DNA of 64,000 nucleotides from Petrolisthes cinctipes. Lineage: Eukaryota > Arthropoda > Malacostraca > Decapoda > Porcellanidae. Shown here one piece after another: positions 43,601 to 57,200 of this stretch; within the stretch, counting starts at the first letter, position 1, and the number at the start of each line of letters is the position of its first letter. The notes beneath the pieces are model-generated. The model saw only the letters and a list, made by a program, of their open reading frames with translations. It made no database searches and had not been told where the DNA came from. The stretch is taken from the NCBI GenBank assembly GCA_033782935.1, contig JAWQEG010000369.1:191501-255500 (forward strand), given 5' to 3'. Both the position numbers and the translations under genes were made by a program.

Positions 43601-44360
43601 TCGATTTTTAGCATGTTTTGGGCCTGTATATTGAAAATACTCTAACACGGAGTAGGCATGTACAGATCGCTTCTGGGACCCAAAAATATCGAATTTTCGG
43701 GTGTATTGAGCCTGAATTTGAGATATAAACGGGTACAGAAGATGCATGCACATATCGACTTTAGGCACTTAAAATATCGATTTTTACCCTGTTTTGGGCC
43801 CATATCTTGATAATATTCTAGCACTGAGTAGACATGTACAGATCACTTCTGGGACCCAAAAATATCGAATTTTCGGGTGTTTTCAGCCTGAATTTGGGAT
43901 ATAAACGGATACAGAAAATGCATACACATATTGACTTTGTGCACCTAAAATATAGATTTTCAGCATGTTTTGGGCCTGTATTTAAAATAAAATCTAACAC
44001 GGAGTAGGCATGTACAGATCGCTTCTGGGACCCAAAAATATCGAATTTTCGGGTGTTTTGAGCCTGAATTTGAGATATAAACGGGTACAGATGATGAATA
44101 CACATATCGACTTTGGGCACCTAAAATGTCGATTTTTAGCATGTTTTGGGCCCATATCTTCAATATATTCTAGCACTGAGTAGGCATGTACAGATCGCTT
44201 CTGGGACAAAAAAATATCGAATTTTCGGGTGTTTTGAGCCTGAATTTGGGAAATAAACGGGTACAGAAGATGCATACACATATTGACTTTGGGTACCTAA
44301 AATATCGATTTTCAGCATGTTTTGTGCCTGTATATTGAAAACACTTTAACACGGAGTAGG

Positions 44361-44537
44361 CATGTACAGATCGCTTCTGGGACCCAAAAATATCGAATTT
44401 TCGGGTGTTTTGAACCTGAATTTGAGATATAAACGGGTACAGAAGATGCATGCACATATCGACTTTGGGCACCTAAAATATTGATTTTCAGCATGTTTTG
44501 GGCCTGTATTTTTGAAAATACTCTAACACGGAGTAAG
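44361..44537. repeat. Representative satellite monomer (near consensus)
   Basis: This copy is a convenient type monomer. It is 177 bp because of one extra T in a T run and otherwise differs from the array consensus at only about three places (GAACC for GAGCC, TATTGA for the third TATCGA box, TTCAGC for TTTAGC). I use its first base, the C of CATGTACAG, as monomer position 1. In that numbering TATCGA boxes lie at 31-36, 97-102 and 119-124, a related GATCGC box at 9-14, the palindrome TGCATGCA at 87-94, and the most variable segment at about 141-170. In that variable segment subtypes differ strongly (for example GGCCTGTATTTTG, GGCCCATATCTTC, AGCCTATATTTTG, or TTTAAAAAAAATC). It defines the subtypes used to recognise higher-order units. 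Confidence 0.9.
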
Positions 44538-44567
44538 CATGTACAGATCGCTTCTGGGGCCCAAAAA
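44391..44567. repeat. Two diverged 88-bp half-repeats inside the monomer
   Basis: The monomer splits into half A (consensus 31-118; here 44391-44478) and half B (consensus 119-206; here 44479-44567, running into the next copy). Aligned without gaps, the consensus halves match at 18/22, 14/22, 13/22 and 15/22 positions in four successive 22-bp blocks, 60 of 88 in total. Clear shared strings are TATCGA followed by TTTT and then TGTTTTG, then GCCTG, then CATG(C/T)ACA, then ATCG with CT and TGGG, then a run of A before the next TATCGA. This is far above the roughly one quarter expected by chance. The 176-bp monomer is therefore best read as an old tandem dimer of an 88-bp unit that now amplifies as one block. 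The identities are hand counts on a consensus, so exact figures may move slightly. Confidence 0.88.
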
Positions 44568-47500
44568 TATCGAATTTTCGGGTATTTTGAGCCTGAATTT
44601 TATATATAAACGGGTACAGAAGATGCATGCACATATCGACTTTGGACACCTAAAATATCGATTTTTAGCATGTTTTGAGCCTATATTTTGAAAAAATTCT
44701 AGCACTGATTAGGCATGTACAGATCGCTTCTGGGACCCAAAAATGTTGAATTTTCGGATATTTTGAGCCTGAATTTGAGATATAAACGGGTACTGAAGAT
44801 GCATGCACATATCGACTTTTAGCACCTAAAATATCGATTTTGATTATGTTTTGGGTCTGTATCTTGAAAACATTCTAGCAAGGAGTAGGCATGTACAGAT
44901 CGCTTCTGGGACCCAAAAATATCGAATTTTCGAGTGTTTTAAACCTGAATTTGGGATATAAACGGGTACAGAAGATGCATGCACATATCGACTTTGGGCA
45001 CCCAAAATATCGATTTTGAGCATGTTTTGGGCCTGCATTTTGAAAATACTCTAACACGGAATAGGCATGTACAGATCGCTTCTGGTACACAAAAATATCG
45101 AATTTTCGAGTGTTTTGAGCCTGAATTTGGGAAATAAACGAGTACAGAAGATGCATACACATATTAACTTTGGGCACCTAAAATATCGATTTTAAGCATG
45201 TTTTGGGCCTGTATATTGAAAATACTCTAACACGGAGTAGGCATGTACAGATCGCTTCTGGGACCCAAAAATATCGAATTTTCAGGTGTTTTGAGCCTGA
45301 ATTTGAGATATTAACGGGTACAGAAGATGCATGCACATATCGACTTTGGACACCTAAAATATCGATTTTTAGCATGTTTCGAGCCTATATTTTGAAAAAA
45401 TTCTAGCACTGAGTAGGCATGTACAGATCGCTTCTGGGACCCAAAAATGTTGAATTTTCGGGTGTTTTCAGCCTGAATTTGGGATATAAACGGATACAGA
45501 AGATGCATACACATATTGACTTTGTGCACCTAAAAATTAGATTTTTAGCATGTTTTGGGCCTGTATTTAAAAAAAAATCTAACACGGATTAGGCATGTAC
45601 AGATCGCTTCTGGGACCCAAAAATATCGAATTTTCGGGTGTTTTGAGACTGAATTTGAGATATAAACGGGTACAGAAGATGAATGCACATATCGACTTTG
45701 GGCACCTAAAATGTCGATTTTTAGCATGTTTTGGGCCCATATCTTCAATATATTCTAGCACTGAGTAGGCATGTACAGATCGCTTCTGGGACCAAAAAAT
45801 ATCGAATTTTCGGGTGTTTTGAGCCTGAATTTGGGAAATAAACGGGTACAGAAGATGCATACACATATTGACTTTGGGCACCTAAAATATCGATTTTCAG
45901 CATGTTTTGTGCCTTTATATTGAAAATACTTTAACACGGAGTAGGCATGTACAGATCGCTTCTGGGACCCAAAAATATCGAATTTTAGGGTGTTTTGAGC
46001 CTGAATTTGGGAAATAAACGGGTACAGAAGATGCATACACATATTGAATTTGGGCACCTAAAATATTGATTTTCAGCATGTTTTGGGCCTGTATTTTAAA
46101 CATATTCTAACACAGAGTAGGCATGTACAGATCGCTTCTGGGACCCAAAAATATCGAATTTTAGAGTGTTTTTAACCTGAATTTGGGATATAAACGGATA
46201 CAGAAGATGAATACACATATTGACTTTGGGCACCTATAATATCGATTTTTAGCATGTTTTGGGCCTGTATATTGAAAATACTCTAACACGGAGTAGGCAT
46301 GTACAGATCGCTTCTGGGAACCAAAAATATCGAATTTTCGGGAGTATTGAACCTGAATTTGAGATATAAACGGGTACAGAAGATGCATGCACATATCGAC
46401 TTTAGGCACTTAAAATATCGATTTTTACCCTGTTTTGGGCCCATATCTTGAAAATATTCTAGCACTGAGTAGACATGTACAGATCACTTCTGGGACCCAA
46501 AAATATCGAATTTTCGGGTGTTTTCAGCCTGAATTTGGGATATAAACGGATACAGAAGATGCATACACATATTGACTTTGTGCACCTAAAATATAGATTT
46601 TCAGCATGTTTTGGGCCTGTATTTAAAATAAAATCTAACACGGAGTAGGCATGTACAGATCGCTTCTGGGACCCAAAAATATCGAATTTTCGGGTGTTTT
46701 GAGCCTGAATTTGAGATATAAACGGGTACAGAAGATGAATACACATATCGACTTTGGGCACTTAAAATGTCGATTTTTAGCATGTTTTGGGCCCATATCT
46801 TCAATATATTCTAGCACTGAGTAGGCATGTACAGATCGCTTCTGGGACCAAAAAATATCGAATTTTCGGGTGTTTTGAGCCTGAATTTGGGAAATAAACG
46901 GGTACAGAAGATGCATACACATATTGACTTTGGGTACCTAAAATATCGATTTTCAGCATGTTTTGTGCCTGTATATTGAAAACACTTTAACACGGTGTAG
47001 GCATGTACAGATCGCTTCTGGGACCCAAAAATATCGAATTTTCGGGTGTTTTGAACCTGAATTTGAGATATAAACGGGTACAGAAGATGCATGCACATAT
47101 CGACTTTGGGCACCTAAAATATTGATTTTCAGCATGTTTAGGGCCTGTATTTTTGAAAATACTCTAACACGGAGTAAGCATGTACAGATCGCTTCTGGGG
47201 CCCAAAAATATCGAATTTTCGGGTATTTTGAGCCTGAATTTTATATATAAACGGGTACAGAAGATGCATGCACATATCGACTTTGGACACCTAAAATATC
47301 GATTTTTAGCATGTTTTGAGCCTATATTTTGAAAAAATTCTAGCACTGATTAGGCATGTACAGATCGCTTCTGGGACCCAAAAATGTTGAATTTTCGGAT
47401 ATTTTGAGCTTGAATTTGAGATATAAACGGGTAATGAAGATGCATGCACATATCGACTTTTTGCACCTAAAATATCGATTTTGATTATGTTTTGGGTCTG

Positions 47501-48284
47501 TATCTTGAAAACATTCTAGCAAGGAGTAGGCATGTACAGATCGCTTCTGTGACCCAAAAATATCGAATTTTCGAGTGTTTTAAACCTGAATTTGGGATTT
47601 AAACGGGTACAGAAGATGCATGCACATATCGACTTTGGGCACCCAAAATATCGATTTTCAGCATGTTTTGGGCCTGTATTTTGAAAATACTCTAACACGG
47701 AGTAGGCATGTACAGATCGCTTCTGGTACACAAAAATATCGAATTTTCGAGTGTTTTGAGCCTGAATTTGGGAAATAAACGAGTACAGAAGATGCATACA
47801 CATATTAACTTTGGGCACCTAAAATATCGATTTTAAGCATGTTTTGGGCCTGTATATTGAAAATACTCTAACACGGAGTAGGCATGTACAGATCGCTTCT
47901 GGGACCCAAAAATATCGAATTTTCGGGTGTTTTGAGCCTGAATTTGAGATATTAACGGGTACTGAAGATGCATGCACATATCGACTTTTTGGCACCTAAA
48001 ACATAGATTTTGAGCATGTTTTGGGCCTGTATTTTGAAAATACTCTAACACGGAGTAGGCATGTACAGATCGCTTCTGGGAACCAAAAATATCGAATTTT
48101 CGGGAGTATTGAGCCTGAATTTGAGATATAAACGGGTACAGAAGATGCATGCACATATCGACTTTAGGCACTTAAAATATCGATTTTTACCCTGTTTTGG
48201 GCCCATATCTTGAAAATATTCTAGCACTGAGTAGACATGTACAGATCACTTCTGGGACCCCAAAATATCGAATTTTCGGTTGTT

Positions 48285-49507
48285 TTGAGCCTGAATTTGA
48301 GATATAAACGGGTAATGAAGATGCATGCACATATCGACTTTTTGCACCTAAAATATCGATTTTGATTATGTTTTGGGTCTGTATCTTGAAAACATTCTAG
48401 CAAGGAGTAGGCATGTACAGATCGCTTCTGTGACCCAAAAATATCGAATTTTCGAGTGTTTTAAACCTGAATTTGGGATTTAAACGGGTACAGAAGATGC
48501 ATGCACATATCGACTTTGGGCACCCAAAATATCGATTTTGAGCATGTTTTGGGCCTGTATTTTGAAAATACTCTAACACGGAGTAGGCATGTACAGATCG
48601 CTTCTGGTACACAAAAATATCGAATTTTCGAGTGTTTTGAGCCTGAATTTGGGAAATAAACGAGTACAGAAGATGCATACACATATTAACTTTGGGCACC
48701 TAAAATATCGATTTTAAGCATGTTTTGGGCCTGTATATTGAAAATACTCTAACACGGAGTAGGCATGTACAGATCGCTTCTGGGACCCAAAAATATCGAA
48801 TTTTCGGGTGTTTTGAGCCTGAATTTGAGATATTAACGGGTACAGAAGATGCATGCACATATCGACTTTGGACACCTAAAATATCGATTTTTAGCATGTT
48901 TCGAGCCTATATTTTGAAAAAATTCTAGCACTGAGTAGGCATGTACAGATCGCTTCTGGGACCCAAAAATGTTGAATTTTCGGGTGTTTTCAGCCTGAAT
49001 TTGGGATATAAACGGATACAGAAGATGCATACACATATTGACTTTGTGCACCTAAAATATAGATTTTCAGCATGTTTTGGGCCTGTATTTAAAAAAAAAT
49101 CTAACACGGAGTAGGCATGTACAGATCGCTTCTGGGACCCAAAAATATCGAATTTTCGGGTGTTTTGAGACTGAATTTGAGATATAAACGGGTACAGAAG
49201 ATGAATGCACATATCGACTTTGGGCACCTAAAATGTCGATTTTTAGCATGTTTTGGGCCCATATCTTCAATATATTCTAGCACTGAGTAGGCATGTACAG
49301 ATCGCTTCTGGGACCAAAAAATATCGAATTTTCGGGTGTTTTGAGCCTGAATTTGGGAAATAAACGGGTACAGAAGATGCATACACATATTGACTTTGGG
49401 CACCTAAAATATCGATTTTCAGCATGTTTTGTGCCTTTATATTGAAAATACTTTAACACGGAGTAGGCATGTACAGATCGCTTCTGGGACCCAAAAATAT
49501 CGAATTT
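48285..49507. repeat. Segment repeating 44763-45985 at +3522 bp
   Basis: Seven monomers recur in the same order at an offset of 3522 bp (20 x 176 plus 2). They include the TTGATTATG linker, the CGAGTGTTTTAAACC monomer, the ATATTAACGGG monomer, the nine-A linker (TTTAAAAAAAAATC) and the TCTTCAATATATTC linker. Identity ends where ATTTTAGGGTGTTTTG is replaced by ATTTTCGGGTGTTCTG. The overlap with the 2641-bp duplication shows at least two rounds of copying of the same stretch. Confidence 0.75.
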
Positions 49508-50770
49508 TCGGGTGTTCTGAACCTGAATTTGAGATATAAACGGGTACAGAAGATGCATTCACATATCGACTTTGGGCACCTAAAATATTGATTTTCAGCA
49601 TGTTTTGGGCCTGTATTTTTGAAAATACTCTAACACGGAGTAGGCATGTACTGATCGCTTCTGGGACCCTAAAATATCGAATTTTCGGGTATTTTGAGCC
49701 TGAATTTGAGATATAAACGGGTACAGAAGATGCATGCACATATCGACTTTGGGCACCTAAAATATCAATTTTTAGCATGATTTGGGCCCATACATTGAAA
49801 AAAATCTAGCACTCAGTAAGCATGTACAGATCGCTTCTGGGACCCAAAAATATCGAATTTTCGGGTGTTTTGAGCTTGAATTTGAGATATAAACGGGTAC
49901 AGAATATGCATGCACATATCGACTTTGGACACATTAAATATCGATTTTTAGCATGTTTTGAGCCTATATTTTGAAAACATTCTAGCACTGAGTAGGCATG
50001 AACAGATCGCTTCTGGGACCCAAAAATGTTGATTTTTCGGGTATTTTGAGCCTGAATTTGAGATATAAACGGGTATTGAAGATCCATGCACATATCGACT
50101 TTTTGCACCTAAAATATCGATTTTGATTATGTTTTGGGTCTGTATCTTGAAAACATTCTAGCAAGGAGTAGGCATGCACAGATCGTTTCTGTGACATAAA
50201 AATATCGAATTTTCGAGTGTTTTGAGCCTGAATTTGGGAAATAAACGGGTGCAGAAGATGCATACACATATTAACTTTGGGCACCTAAAATTTCGATTTT
50301 AAGCATGTTTTCGGCCTGTATATTGAAAATACTCTAACACGGAGTAGGCATGTACAGATCGCTTCTGGTACACAAAAATATCGAATTTTGGGTGTTTTGA
50401 GCCTGAATTTGGGAAATAAACGGGTACAGAAGATGCATACACATATTGAATTTGGGCACCTAAAATATTGATTTTCAGCATGTTTTGGGCCTGTATTTTA
50501 AACATATTCTAACACAGAGTAGGCATGTACAGATCGCTTCTGGGACCCAAAAATATCGAATTTTAGAGTGTTTTTAACCTGAATTTGGGATATAAACGGA
50601 TACAGAAGATGAATACACATATTGACTTTGGGCACCTATAATATCGATTTTTAGCATGTTTTGGGCCTGTATATTAAAAATACTCTAACACGGAGTCGGC
50701 ATGTACAGATCGCTTCTGGGAACCAAAAATATCGAATTTTCGGGAGTTTTGAGCCTGATTTTGAGATATA

Positions 50771-52780
50771 AACGGGTACAGAAGATGCATGCACTTATCG
50801 ACTTTAGGCACTTAAAATATCGATTTTTACCCTGTTTTGGGACCATATCTTGAAAATATTCTAGCACTGATTAGACATGTACAGATCACTTCTGGGACCC
50901 AAAAATATCGAATTTTCGGGTGTTTTGAGCCTTAATTTGGGATATAAACGGGTACAGAAGATGCATACACATATTGAATTTGGGCAACAAAAATATCGAT
51001 TTTGAGCATGTTTTGGGCCTGTATATTGAAAATACTCTAACACGGAGTCGGCATGTACAGATCGCTTCTGGGAACCAAAAATATCGAATTTTCGGGAGTT
51101 TTGAGCCTGATTTTGAGATATAAACGGGTACAGAAGATGCATGCACATATTGACTTTGGGCACCCAAAATATCGATTTTTAGCATGTTTTGGGCCTACAT
51201 TTTGAAAATATTCTAGCACTGAGTAGGCATGTACAGATCGCTTCTGGAACCCAAAAATATCGAATTTTAGAGTGTTTTTAACCTGAATTTGGGATATAAA
51301 CGGGTAAAGAAGATGCATGCACATATTTACTTTGGGCACCCAAAACATCGATTTTGAGCATATTTTGAGTTTGTATTTTGAAAATACTATAACACGGAGT
51401 AGGCATGTACAGATCGCTTCTGGGACACAAAAATATCGAATTTTCGTGTGTTTTGAGCCTGAATTTGTGATATAAACGGGTACAGAAGATGCATTCACAT
51501 ATCGACTTTGGGCACCTAAAATATCGATTTTTAGCATGTTTTGGGCGTATATTTTGAAAACATTCTAGCACTTAGTAGGCATGTACAGATCACTTCTGGG
51601 ACCCAAAAATGTCGAATTTTAGGGTGTTTTGAGCCTGAATTTGGGATATAAACAGACACAGAAGAAGCATACACATATTGACTTTGTGCACCTAAAATAT
51701 AGATTTTCAGCATGTTTTGGGCCTGTATATTGAAAATACTCTAACACGGAGTAGGCATGTACAGATCGCTTCTGGGAACCAAAAATATCGAATTTTCGGG
51801 TGTATTGAGCCTGAATTTGAGATATAAACGGGTACAGAAGATGCATGCACTTATCGACTTTAGGCACTTAAAATATCGATTTTTACCCTGTTTTGGGCCC
51901 ATATCTTGAAAATATTCTAGCACTGAGTAGACATGTACAGATCACTTCTGGGACCCAAAAATATCGAATTTTCGGGTTTTTTGAGCCTTAATTTGGGATA
52001 TAAACGGGTACAGAAGATGCATACACATATTGAATTTGGGCAACTAAAATATCGATTTTCAGCATGTTTTGGGCCTGTATATTGAAAATACTCTAACACG
52101 GAGTCGGCATGTACAGATCGCTTCTGGGAACCAAAAATATCGAATTTTCGGGAGTTTTGAGCCTGATTTTGAGATATAAACGGGTACAGAAGATGCATGC
52201 ACATATTGACTTTAGGCACCCAAAATATCGATTTTTAGCATGTTTTGGGCCTACATTTTGAAAATATTCTAGCACTGAGTAGGCATGTACAGATCGCTTC
52301 TGGAACCCAAAAATATCGAATTTTAGAGTGTTTTTAACCTGAATTTGGGATATAAACGGGTAAAGAAGATGCATGCACATATTGACTTTGGGCACCCAAA
52401 ACATCGATTTTGAGCATATTTTGAGTTTGTATTTTGAAAATACTATAACACGGAGTAGGCATGTACAGATCGCTTCTGGGACACAAAAATATCGAATTTT
52501 CGTGTGTTTTGAGCCTGAATTTGAGATATAAACGGGTACAGAAGATGCATTCACATATCGACTTTGGGCACCTAAAATATCGATTTTTAGCATGTTTTGG
52601 GCGTATATTTTGAAAACATTCTAGCACTTAGTAGGCATGTACAGATCACTTCTGGGACCCAAAAATGTCGAATTTTAGGGTGTTTTGAGCCTGAATTTGG
52701 GATATAAACAGACACAGAAGAAGCATACACATATTGACTTTGTGCACCTAAAATATAGATTTTCAGCATGTTTTGGGCCT
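50771..52780. repeat. 1056-bp (6-monomer) tandem pair
   Basis: Bases 50771-51826 and 51827 to about 52780 match at exactly 1056 bp = 6 x 176. Both contain GCACTTATCGACTTTAGG, TTACCCTGTTTTGGG, GGAGTCGGCATG, the CATATTTTGAGTTTG linker and AACAGACACAGAAG. The same six-monomer order occurs again inside each 3345-bp unit (about 55.44-56.31 and 58.78-59.66 kb, offset 3520 bp from the second member). This short unit therefore predates the 3345-bp amplification. Confidence 0.8.
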
Positions 52781-53195
52781 GTATTTTGAAAATACTCTAA
52801 CACGGAGTAGGCATGTACAGATTGCTTCTGGGACCCAAAAATATCGAATTTTCGGGTGTTTTGAGCCTGAATTTGAGATATAAACGGGTACAGAAGATGC
52901 ATGCACATATCGACTTTGGACACATTAAATGTCGATTTTTAGCATGTTTTGAGCCTATATTTTGAAAACATTCTAGCACTGGGTAGGCATGTACACATCG
53001 CTTCTGGGACCCAAAAATATTGAATTTTCGGGTGTTTTGAGCCTGAATTTGAGATATAAACGGGTACTGAAGATGCATGCACATATCGACTTTTTGCACC
53101 TAAAATTTTGACTTTGATTATGTTTTGGGTCTGTATCTTGAAAACATTCTAGCAAGGAGTAGGCATGTACAGATCGCTTCTGTGACCCCAATAAA

Positions 53196-53204
53196 TTTTT
53201 TTTT
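53196..53204. repeat. T-run in a variant monomer (9 T; related sites in three other monomers)
   Basis: In one monomer subtype the usual ACCCAAAAATATCGAATTTTCG is replaced by ACCCCAATAAA plus a T run and then CGAG. The run is 9 T here, 10 T at 56716-56725, 10 T at 60061-60070 (its 3345-bp duplicate) and 14 T at 62523-62536, where the preceding bases are reduced to AA. The shared flanks show one origin, and the run lengths show slippage since then. Confidence 0.85.
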
Positions 53205-54297
53205 CGAGTGTTTTAAACCTGAATTTGGGATGTAAACGGAGACAGAAGATGCATGCACATATCGACTTTGGGCACCCAAAATATCGATTTTGAGCATGTT
53301 TTGGGCCTGTATTTTGAAAATACTCTATCACGGAGTAGGCATGTACAGATCGCTTCTGGGACCCCAAAATATCGAATTTTCGGGTGTTTTGAGCCTGAAT
53401 TTGAGATATAAACGGGTACAGAAGATGCATGCACATATTGACTTTGGGCACCTATAATATCGATTTTTAGCATGTTTTGGGCCTGTATATTGAAAATACT
53501 CTAACACGGAGTAGGTATGTACAGATCGCTTCTGGGACCAAAAAATATCGAATTTTCGGGTGTTTTGAGCCTGAATTTGAGATATAAACGGGTACAGAAG
53601 ATGCATGCACATATTGAGTTTGGACACATTAAATATCGATTTTTAGCATGTTTTGAGCCTATATTTTGAAAACATTCTAGCACTGAGTAGGCATGTACAC
53701 ATCGCTTCTGGGAACAAAAAATATCGAGTTTCAGGTGTTTTGAGCCTGAATTTGAGATATAAACGGGTACTGAAGATATATGCACATATCGACTTTGGGC
53801 ACCTAAAATATCGATTTTTAGCATGTTTTGAGCCCATATTTTTAAAAATATTCTTGCACTGAGTAAGCATGTACATATCGCTTCTGGGACTCAAAAATAT
53901 CGAATTTTCGGGTTTTTTGGCTTGAATTTGGGAAATAAAAGGGTACAGAAGATGCATACACATATTGACTTTGGGCACCTAAAATATCGATTTTCAGCAT
54001 GTTTTGGGCCTGTATTTTGAAAATTCTCTAACACGGAGTAGGCATGTACAGATCGCTTCTGGGACCCAAATATATCGAATTTTCGGGTGTTTTGAGCCTG
54101 AATTTGAGATATAATCGGGTACAGAAGATGCATGCACATATCTACTTTGGGGACCCAAAATAACGATTTTGAGCATGTTTTGGGTCTGTATCTTGAAAAT
54201 ACTCTAGCACTAAGTATGCATATATAGATCGCTTCTGGGACCCAAAAATATCGAATTTTCAAGTGTTTTGAGCCTGAATTTGGGATATAAACGGGTA

Positions 54298-57200
54298 CAG
54301 AAGATAAATACACATATTGACTTTGGGCACCAAAAATATTAATTTCCAGCATGTTTTGCGCCTGTATTTTGAAAATACTCTTTAACGGAGTAGGCATGTA
54401 CAGATCGCTTTTGGGAACCAAAAATATCGAATTTTCGGGTGTTTTGAGCCTGAATTTGAGATATAAACGGGTACAGAAGATGCATGCACATATCGACTTT
54501 TTGCACTTAAAATATCGATTTTTAGCATGTTTTGGGCCTGTATTGTGAAAATACTCTAACACGGAGTAGACATGTACAGTACGCTTCTGGGACCAAAAAA
54601 TATCGAATTTTCGGGTGTTTTGAGTCTGAATTTGAGATATAAACGGGTACAGAAGATGAATGCACATATCGACTTTGGGCACCTAAAATGTCGATTTTTA
54701 GCATGTTTTGGGCCCATATCTTCAATATATTCTAGCACTGAGTAGGCATGTACAGATCGCTTCTGGGACCAAAAAATATGGAATTTTCGGGTATTTTGAG
54801 CCTGAATTTGGGAAATAAACGGGTACAGAAGATGCATACACTTATTGACTTTGGGCACCTAAAATATCGATTTTCAGCATGTTTTGTGCCTGTATATTGA
54901 AAATACTTTAACACGGAGTAGGCATGTACAGATCGCTTCTGGGACCCAAAAATATCGAATTTTCGGGTGTTCTGAACCTGAATTTGAGATATAAACGGGT
55001 ACAGAAGATGCATGCACATATCGACTTTGGGCACCTAAAATATTGATTTTCAGCATGTTTTGGGCCTGTATTTTTGAAAATACTCTAACACGGAGTAGGC
55101 ATGTACAGATCGCTTCTGGGACCCAAAAATATCGAATTTTTGGGTGTTTTGAGCCTGAATTTGAGATATAAACGTGTACAGAAGATGCATGCACATATCG
55201 ACTTTGGGCACCTAAAATATAGATTTTTAGAATGATTTGGGCCCATACATTGAAAAAAATATAGCACTGAGTAAGCATGTACAGATCGCTTCTGGGACCC
55301 AAAAATATCGAATTTTCGGGTGTTTTAAGCTTGAATTTGAGATATAAACGGGTACAGAAGATGCATGCACATATCGACTTTGGACACATTAAATATCGAT
55401 TTTTAGCATGTTTTGAGCCTATATTTTGAAAACATTCTAGCACTGAGTAGGCATGTACAGATCGCTTCTGGGACCCAAAAATATCGAATTTTCGGGTGTT
55501 TTGAGCCTTAATTTGGGATATAAACGGGTACAAAAGATGCATACACATATTGAATTTGGGCAACTAAAATATCGATTTTTAGCATGTTTTGGGCCTGTAT
55601 ATTGAAAATACTCTAACACGGAGTAGGCATGTACAGATCGCTTCTGGGAACCAAAAATATCGAATTTTCGGGAGTTTTGAGCCTGATTTTGAGATATAAA
55701 CGGGTACAGAAGATGCATGCACATATTGACTTTGGGCACCCAAAATATCGATTTTTAGCATGTTTTGGGCCTACATTTTGAAAATATTCTAGCACTAAGT
55801 AGGCATGTACAGATCGCTTCTGGAACCCAAAAATATCGAATTTTAGAGTGTTTTTAACCTGAATTTGGGATATAAACGGGTAAAGAAGATGCATGCACAT
55901 ATTGACTTTGGGCACCCAAAACATCGATTTTGAGCATATTTTGAGTTTGTATTTTGAAAATACTATAACACGGAGTAGGCATGTACAGATCGCTTCTGGG
56001 ACACAAAAATATCGAATTTTCGTGTGTTTTGAGCCTGAATTTGAGATATAAACGGGTACAGAAGATGCATTCACATATCGACTTTGGGCACCTAAAATAT
56101 CGATTTTTAGCATGTTTTGGGCGTATATTTTGAAAACATTCTAGCACTTAGTAGGCATGTACAGATCACTTCTGGGACCCAAAAATGTCGAATTTTAGGG
56201 TGTTTTGAGCCTGAATTTGGGATATAAACAGACACAGAAGATGCATACACATATTGACTTTGTGCACCTAAAATATAGATTTTCAGCATGTTTTGGGCCT
56301 GTATTTTGAAAATACTCTAACACGGAGTAGGCATGTACAGATCGCTTCTGGGACCCAAAAATATCGAATTTTCGGGTGTTTTGAGCCTGAATTTGAGATA
56401 TAAACGGGTACAGAAGATGCATGCACATATCGACTTTGGACACATTAAATGTCGATTTTTAGCATGTTTTGAGCCTATATTTTGAAAACATTCTAGCACT
56501 GGGTAGGCATGTACACATCGCTTCTGGGACCCAAACATATTGAATTTTCGGGTGTTTTGAGCCTGAATTTGAGATATAAACGGGTACTGAAGATGCATAC
56601 ACATATCGACTTTTTGCACCTAAAATTTTGATTTTGATTATGTTTTGGGTCTGTATCTTGAAAACATTCTAGCAAGGAGTAGGCATGTACAGATCGCTTC
56701 TGTGACCCCAATAAATTTTTTTTTTCGAGTGTTTTAAACCTGAATTTGGGATGTAAACGGGGACAGAAGATGCATGCACATATCGACTTTGGGCACCCAA
56801 AATATCGATTTTGAGCATGTTTTGGGCCTGTATTTTGAAAATACTCTAACACGGAGTAGGTATGTACAGATCGCTTCTGGGACCCAAAAATATCGAATTT
56901 TCGAGTGTTTTGAGCCTGAATTTGAGATATAAACGGGTACAGAAGATGCATGCACATATTGACTTTGGACACATTAAATATCGATTTTTAGCATGTTTTG
57001 AGCCTATATTTTGAAAACATTCTAGCACTGAGTAGGCATGTACACATCGCTTAAGGGACCCAAAAATATTGAATTTTCGGGTGTTTTGAGCCTGAATTTG
57101 AGATATAAACGGGTACTGAAGATGCATGTACATATCGACTTTTTGCACCTAAAATATCGATTTTGATTATGTTTTGGGTCTGTATCTTTAAAACATTCTA

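Larger units (their letters stand above)
43340..47961. repeat. 2641-bp (15-monomer) tandem duplication within block B
   Basis: Bases from about 43340 to 45980 are followed by a partial second copy at 45981 to about 47961, offset 2641 bp. Shared markers are the TTTACCCTGTTTTGGGCCC linker, AGTAGACATG, AAAATAAAATC, AAAACACTTTAACACGG, GGGGCCCAAAAATATCG and the ATATTAACGGG monomer at the end. The right copy ends where it carries ATTAACGGGTACTGAAG in place of ATTAACGGGTACAGAAG. Confidence 0.78.
21871..50680. repeat. Block B: nested higher-order satellite mosaic
   Basis: About 164 monomers are drawn from a limited set of subtypes. Markers are linkers with TTTAAAAAAAAATC, TTAAGCATGTTTTCGG, TTTTAAACATATTC and TTGATTATGTTTTGGGTC, and a GATCGCTTCCGGGACAC monomer. 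One subtype, with GCACTTAGTAAGCATG or a close variant and ACAGAATATGCATGC, is followed 479 bp later by the TTTTCGGCCTG subtype. This pair recurs with starts near 22.35, 26.92, 28.51, 30.62, 32.20, 36.07, 37.48, 42.76 and 49.81 kb. Gaps between these anchors are 26, 9, 12, 9, 22, 8, 30 and 40 monomers, so there is no single unit length. Segment-level duplications are listed separately. No gene is visible. Confidence 0.8.

Noticed and set aside
44421..44438. CENP-B-box-like sequence at consensus 62-78 (TGAGATATAAACGGG)
   Set aside because: It matches the A and CGGG part and two bases of TTCG, 7 of 9 core positions, but lacks the central TC of the essential TTCG; not a functional box on present knowledge.
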